Assembly: GCA_001600635.1 (NCBI GenBank) | Contig: BCKL01000004.1 | Span: 832,345 to 855,221 of the forward strand | Direction: 5' to 3' | From: Leucosporidium creatinivorum | Lineage: Eukaryota > Basidiomycota > Microbotryomycetes > Leucosporidiales > Leucosporidiaceae | DNA length: 22,877 nt | Part shown: piece by piece, positions 20,743 through 22,877 of the stretch | Numbering within the stretch: the first letter of the stretch is position 1 | Layout: each line of letters opens with the position of its first letter | The notes under the pieces: generated by a model | The model's database searches: none | What the model saw: the letters and a program-made list of their open reading frames with translations, nothing else | What the model was told of the DNA's origin: nothing | Made by a program: the position numbers and the translations under genes

Positions 20743-21224
20743 TGGTCTGGAGCGAAGCGAAATGAGCTGGGTAGCTGGAGAAGGAGGGGAGCTGGGAGAT
20801 GAGGGGGGAGCGGTTGACCGGAGGCGATGGACCTGGCTATGGGCTGTAGAAGCACGAAGCTGACGAAGTTGTGCGGTGAAAGCTGTAGTGCTTTTGGTTG
20901 CTGAGATGCGACTCGAGAGTGGTGAAGGAGAAAGGGAGCAAGATCGGCGCGGTTGTCTCGTCGAAGCTGGAAAGAGCGCGTACACTCACTTCCGAGCTTT
21001 CGAAGGGTGAGTTGATCCGACGTCTAAGCTGAGGAAACTATGTAGCAAAGTCTCGAAGATTCGTCTGGAGACCTGCAAGTCTCTCTAGGCCGGCTCTCTC
21101 TCTCGGTGCTCGGCTCAGGCCGTCCTGCTTCTCCTTCGCTGTAGCCGGCAAGCCCCTTCCATGCGTCTCAGGTCGTAATGCTAGATCCTCAACGAAGATG
21201 CGAGGGCTCTAAGCGCCAATTAGA
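20743..21224. promoter_or_regulatory. Intergenic region between MRI1 and vigilin (vigilin promoter/leader)
   Basis: There are 482 bases between the MRI1 stop and the vigilin start, both on the minus strand, so it should contain the vigilin promoter. The 240 bases next to the vigilin ATG remain open in the same frame but are Ser/Pro/Arg-rich, without family similarity. No distinct motif is seen. Confidence 0.45.
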
Positions 21225-22745
21225 TTACTGCTTGCCCGCCTTGACGAAGCTTCGGAGATCGTACTCTGCTCCTCCCTCCTCCTTCTTGGCAACGCCGAGC
21301 TCCGTAACAATACCAGCGATGAGGCTAGCAGGGGTGACATCGAACGCAGGGTTCCACGCCCTCGTGTTGGGAGGAGTGACCAACACGGTAGCCACCTCGA
21401 CCTCTTCTCCCTCCTTGGCCGGCTCAATCTTGCCTCCGCTCTTGATCATCTCGTTGACCTCGACGATGCGACCGCGAACGGTGCAAGCCTCCCATGATGG
21501 GCGCTGCTCGATGACGATGGAGCGGCCAGAGTCCATGGCCAGGTCGAGCGTGGTGACGGGAGCGGCGACGAGGACGGGGATAGGAGGGTTGGGAGAGAAG
21601 GGGTGGGGTGAGGAGCAGAGGAGGGAGATCTGGTAAGTCGAGATCTTGTTGGCCGTGTCTCCGTTGGCGGCGATGCTGTGATCGGCAAGGGGACAAGGTC
21701 AGCTCGGCGCTCGGCGAAAGGGAGGGGAGAGCAGGGGAGCTCACCGGTCGGCTCCAGCAACAAAGAGGTGGACCCTCTTCTCGGCGATCAGAGCGCCAAT
21801 GGCAGTGTCGCAGACCATGGTGTTCTCAATACCCAGGGAAGCGAGCTCCATGCTGGTCAACCGAGCTCCCTGCTGGTAAGGGCCGGTCTGGGCGTAGTAG
21901 GCGTGCTCGAGGCGTCCCATGTCGTGCAGCGAGGTGATTACACCGAGGGCAGTTCCGTAGGCCTGTTGGTGAGGAGATGTGGGTGAGCAGAAGCGAGAGC
22001 TGAGAAGCGACGCGAGTGCCGGAACCGAGGTAGCGAGCGAGCCGGTATTGCAGACCTTGAAGAGGGGCAAGGGTCAGCTCTGGTACTCAACACACATATC
22101 ATCAAAGCACTCACAGTCAACACGGTAATCTTCTCGCCCTTCTCAATCGTCCCTTCGCGCTCGAGCTTCTCCAGGATCCACTTCGCGCCATTGTCGCCGA
22201 TGGCAACGTTACGCTCCCTATCCTCGTCCCACACGCCAACAGCGACATCCACCACCTTCCTCGCCAGCTGCTCCCCCGTGGCTCCACCCTCTGTAGCCTG
22301 CTTGGCAGCACTTTCTATCCGCGAAAGCGCCTCGAGCAAGTTGACGGCGGTCGGGCGCGAAGTGAGGAGGTAGGCGGTTTGCTTGAGCAGCAAGGAGAGG
22401 AGCGCTGTAGCTGATTGGAGCGACTCGGCGGGGAAGGCGGGCGAGGATTTGCCCGAGAGGAGCGTGAGGAGCTCGGAAGCGATCCCTAGCGAAGCGAGAG
22501 AAGCGATGGCGGGAGCTCCTCGGATCTGTAGGTGTACAGTCTGAGCTATATAATAGCTAAGAGAGCTATACAGACCCGACCTTCATGCTCTTGATGGCAG
22601 CGAACGCCTCCTCGATGGTAGAGACCTCTTCCCAGCGGACCGTGTGCGGCAGCTGGAGCTGGTCGACGATTTCGACGCTCTGCGCCTGCTCAAAGGTACG
22701 TCCTCCAGTGATACGGAATGCGGTAAGAGGAGTTGCTGCTCCCAT
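21225..22745 (-). CDS. MRI1: Methylthioribose-1-phosphate isomerase
   Basis: Converts 5-methylthioribose 1-phosphate to 5-methylthioribulose 1-phosphate in the cytosolic methionine salvage pathway; member of the eIF2B-alpha/MtnA fold family. Exons (minus): 22745-22581, 22525-22115, 22055-22026, 21962-21745 and 21675-21225, giving 424 residues. Substrate-site IRGAPAIA lies at about 56-63. The catalytic Cys194 is in VCNTGSLATS and the catalytic Asp274 is in AGADRIAANGD. Their 80-residue spacing equals that of Bacillus MtnA (Cys160/Asp240), which supports removal of the stop-free 63-nt intron 22025-21963. GPYQQGARLT is also conserved. The residue before the Cys is Val, where His is common. The first donor is ambiguous: GTCGGG at 22580 (giving MKIRGAP) or GTATAG at 22571 (giving MKVGSIRGAP). 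The first fits the family better. Confidence 0.93.
21963..22025 (-). other. Stop-free 63-nt intron in MRI1
   Basis: It starts GTTCCG and ends CAACAG, with length 3 x 21 and no stop in the MRI1 frame. Removal joins SLATS to AYGTALG, the uninterrupted family motif. Retention would add 21 residues between the two catalytic residues. Confidence 0.7.
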
Positions 22746-22877
22746 CCTTGCGATTTGAGACGAGGTTTGAAGAGCGGGGAAGATGAGGCGGAAGGGAGAC
22801 CTGCGAAACGGCCGCTCGCTCGACTGTTCAAGCGCCAACACGTGCTGACAAGGGGCTGCTGTAGTCTGAGCGAGGAG

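Noticed and set aside
20743-20985. An upstream in-frame start for vigilin adding 81 residues
   Set aside because: The added segment is Ser/Pro/Arg-rich leader-like sequence. The start at 20742 gives the usual acidic/Asn-rich beginning, so the extension is unlikely, though not excluded.
1-22877. Mobile elements, virus-like elements, CRISPR arrays
   Set aside because: No terminal repeats, transposase, reverse transcriptase or capsid-like reading frames, and no regular repeat-spacer pattern, were seen.

Overview
This window is nuclear DNA from a GC-rich, gene-dense fungus. Nearly every gene is split by many short introns (about 50-190 nt) with GTGAGT/GTAAGT-type donors, a very uniform branch site (GCTGAC/GCTAAC) and CAG/TAG acceptors. 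The gene set is NADPH oxidase, bestrophin-like channels, GPN2, vigilin and methylthioribose-1-phosphate isomerase. Together with the intron density and high GC this suggests a basidiomycete, most likely a Pucciniomycotina yeast of the Rhodotorula/Sporobolomyces type. That placement is inference; no marker gene proves it.

Layout from left to right. 320-854 (-): 5' part of a NOX-type NADPH oxidase that runs toward the window start. 1297-3337 (+): bestrophin-like anion channel 1, divergent from NOX. 3583-4798 (+): NAD(P)-binding SDR-family protein. 5118-5159: tRNA-derived hairpin, followed by a tRNA-Ile(AAU) gene with a 15-nt intron at 5304-5392. 5758-8308 (-): MFSD1-like major facilitator transporter, 11 exons. 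About 8497-9230 (+): doubtful charged/coiled-coil gene, convergent with GPN2. 9008-10517 (-): GPN2 GTPase. 11062-13583 (+): bestrophin-like channel 2, containing a 7-nt microexon, divergent from GPN2. 14561-15697 (+): F-box-like protein, single coding exon. 16025-20742 (-): vigilin/Scp160 multi-KH protein, 10 exons. 21225-22745 (-): methylthioribose-1-phosphate isomerase (MRI1) of the methionine salvage pathway.

Exon models for the MFS, GPN2, bestrophin 2, SDR and vigilin genes were built by hand. All close in frame with canonical splice sites. MRI1 and bestrophin 1 also close in frame but contain one or two doubtful junctions, and NOX cannot be continued past its fourth exon.

Most genes are housekeeping or transport genes without operon-like organisation. 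The most interesting points are the divergent NOX/bestrophin pair (a possible electron-export plus anion-channel unit), two old linked bestrophin paralogues with unlike intron positions, a 7-nt microexon, a GC-AG intron, several stop-free introns of length 3n that could be retained, and a recurrent word CGCCGAG/CTCGGCG concentrated in introns and intergenic DNA. I saw no transposon, virus-like element or CRISPR array.
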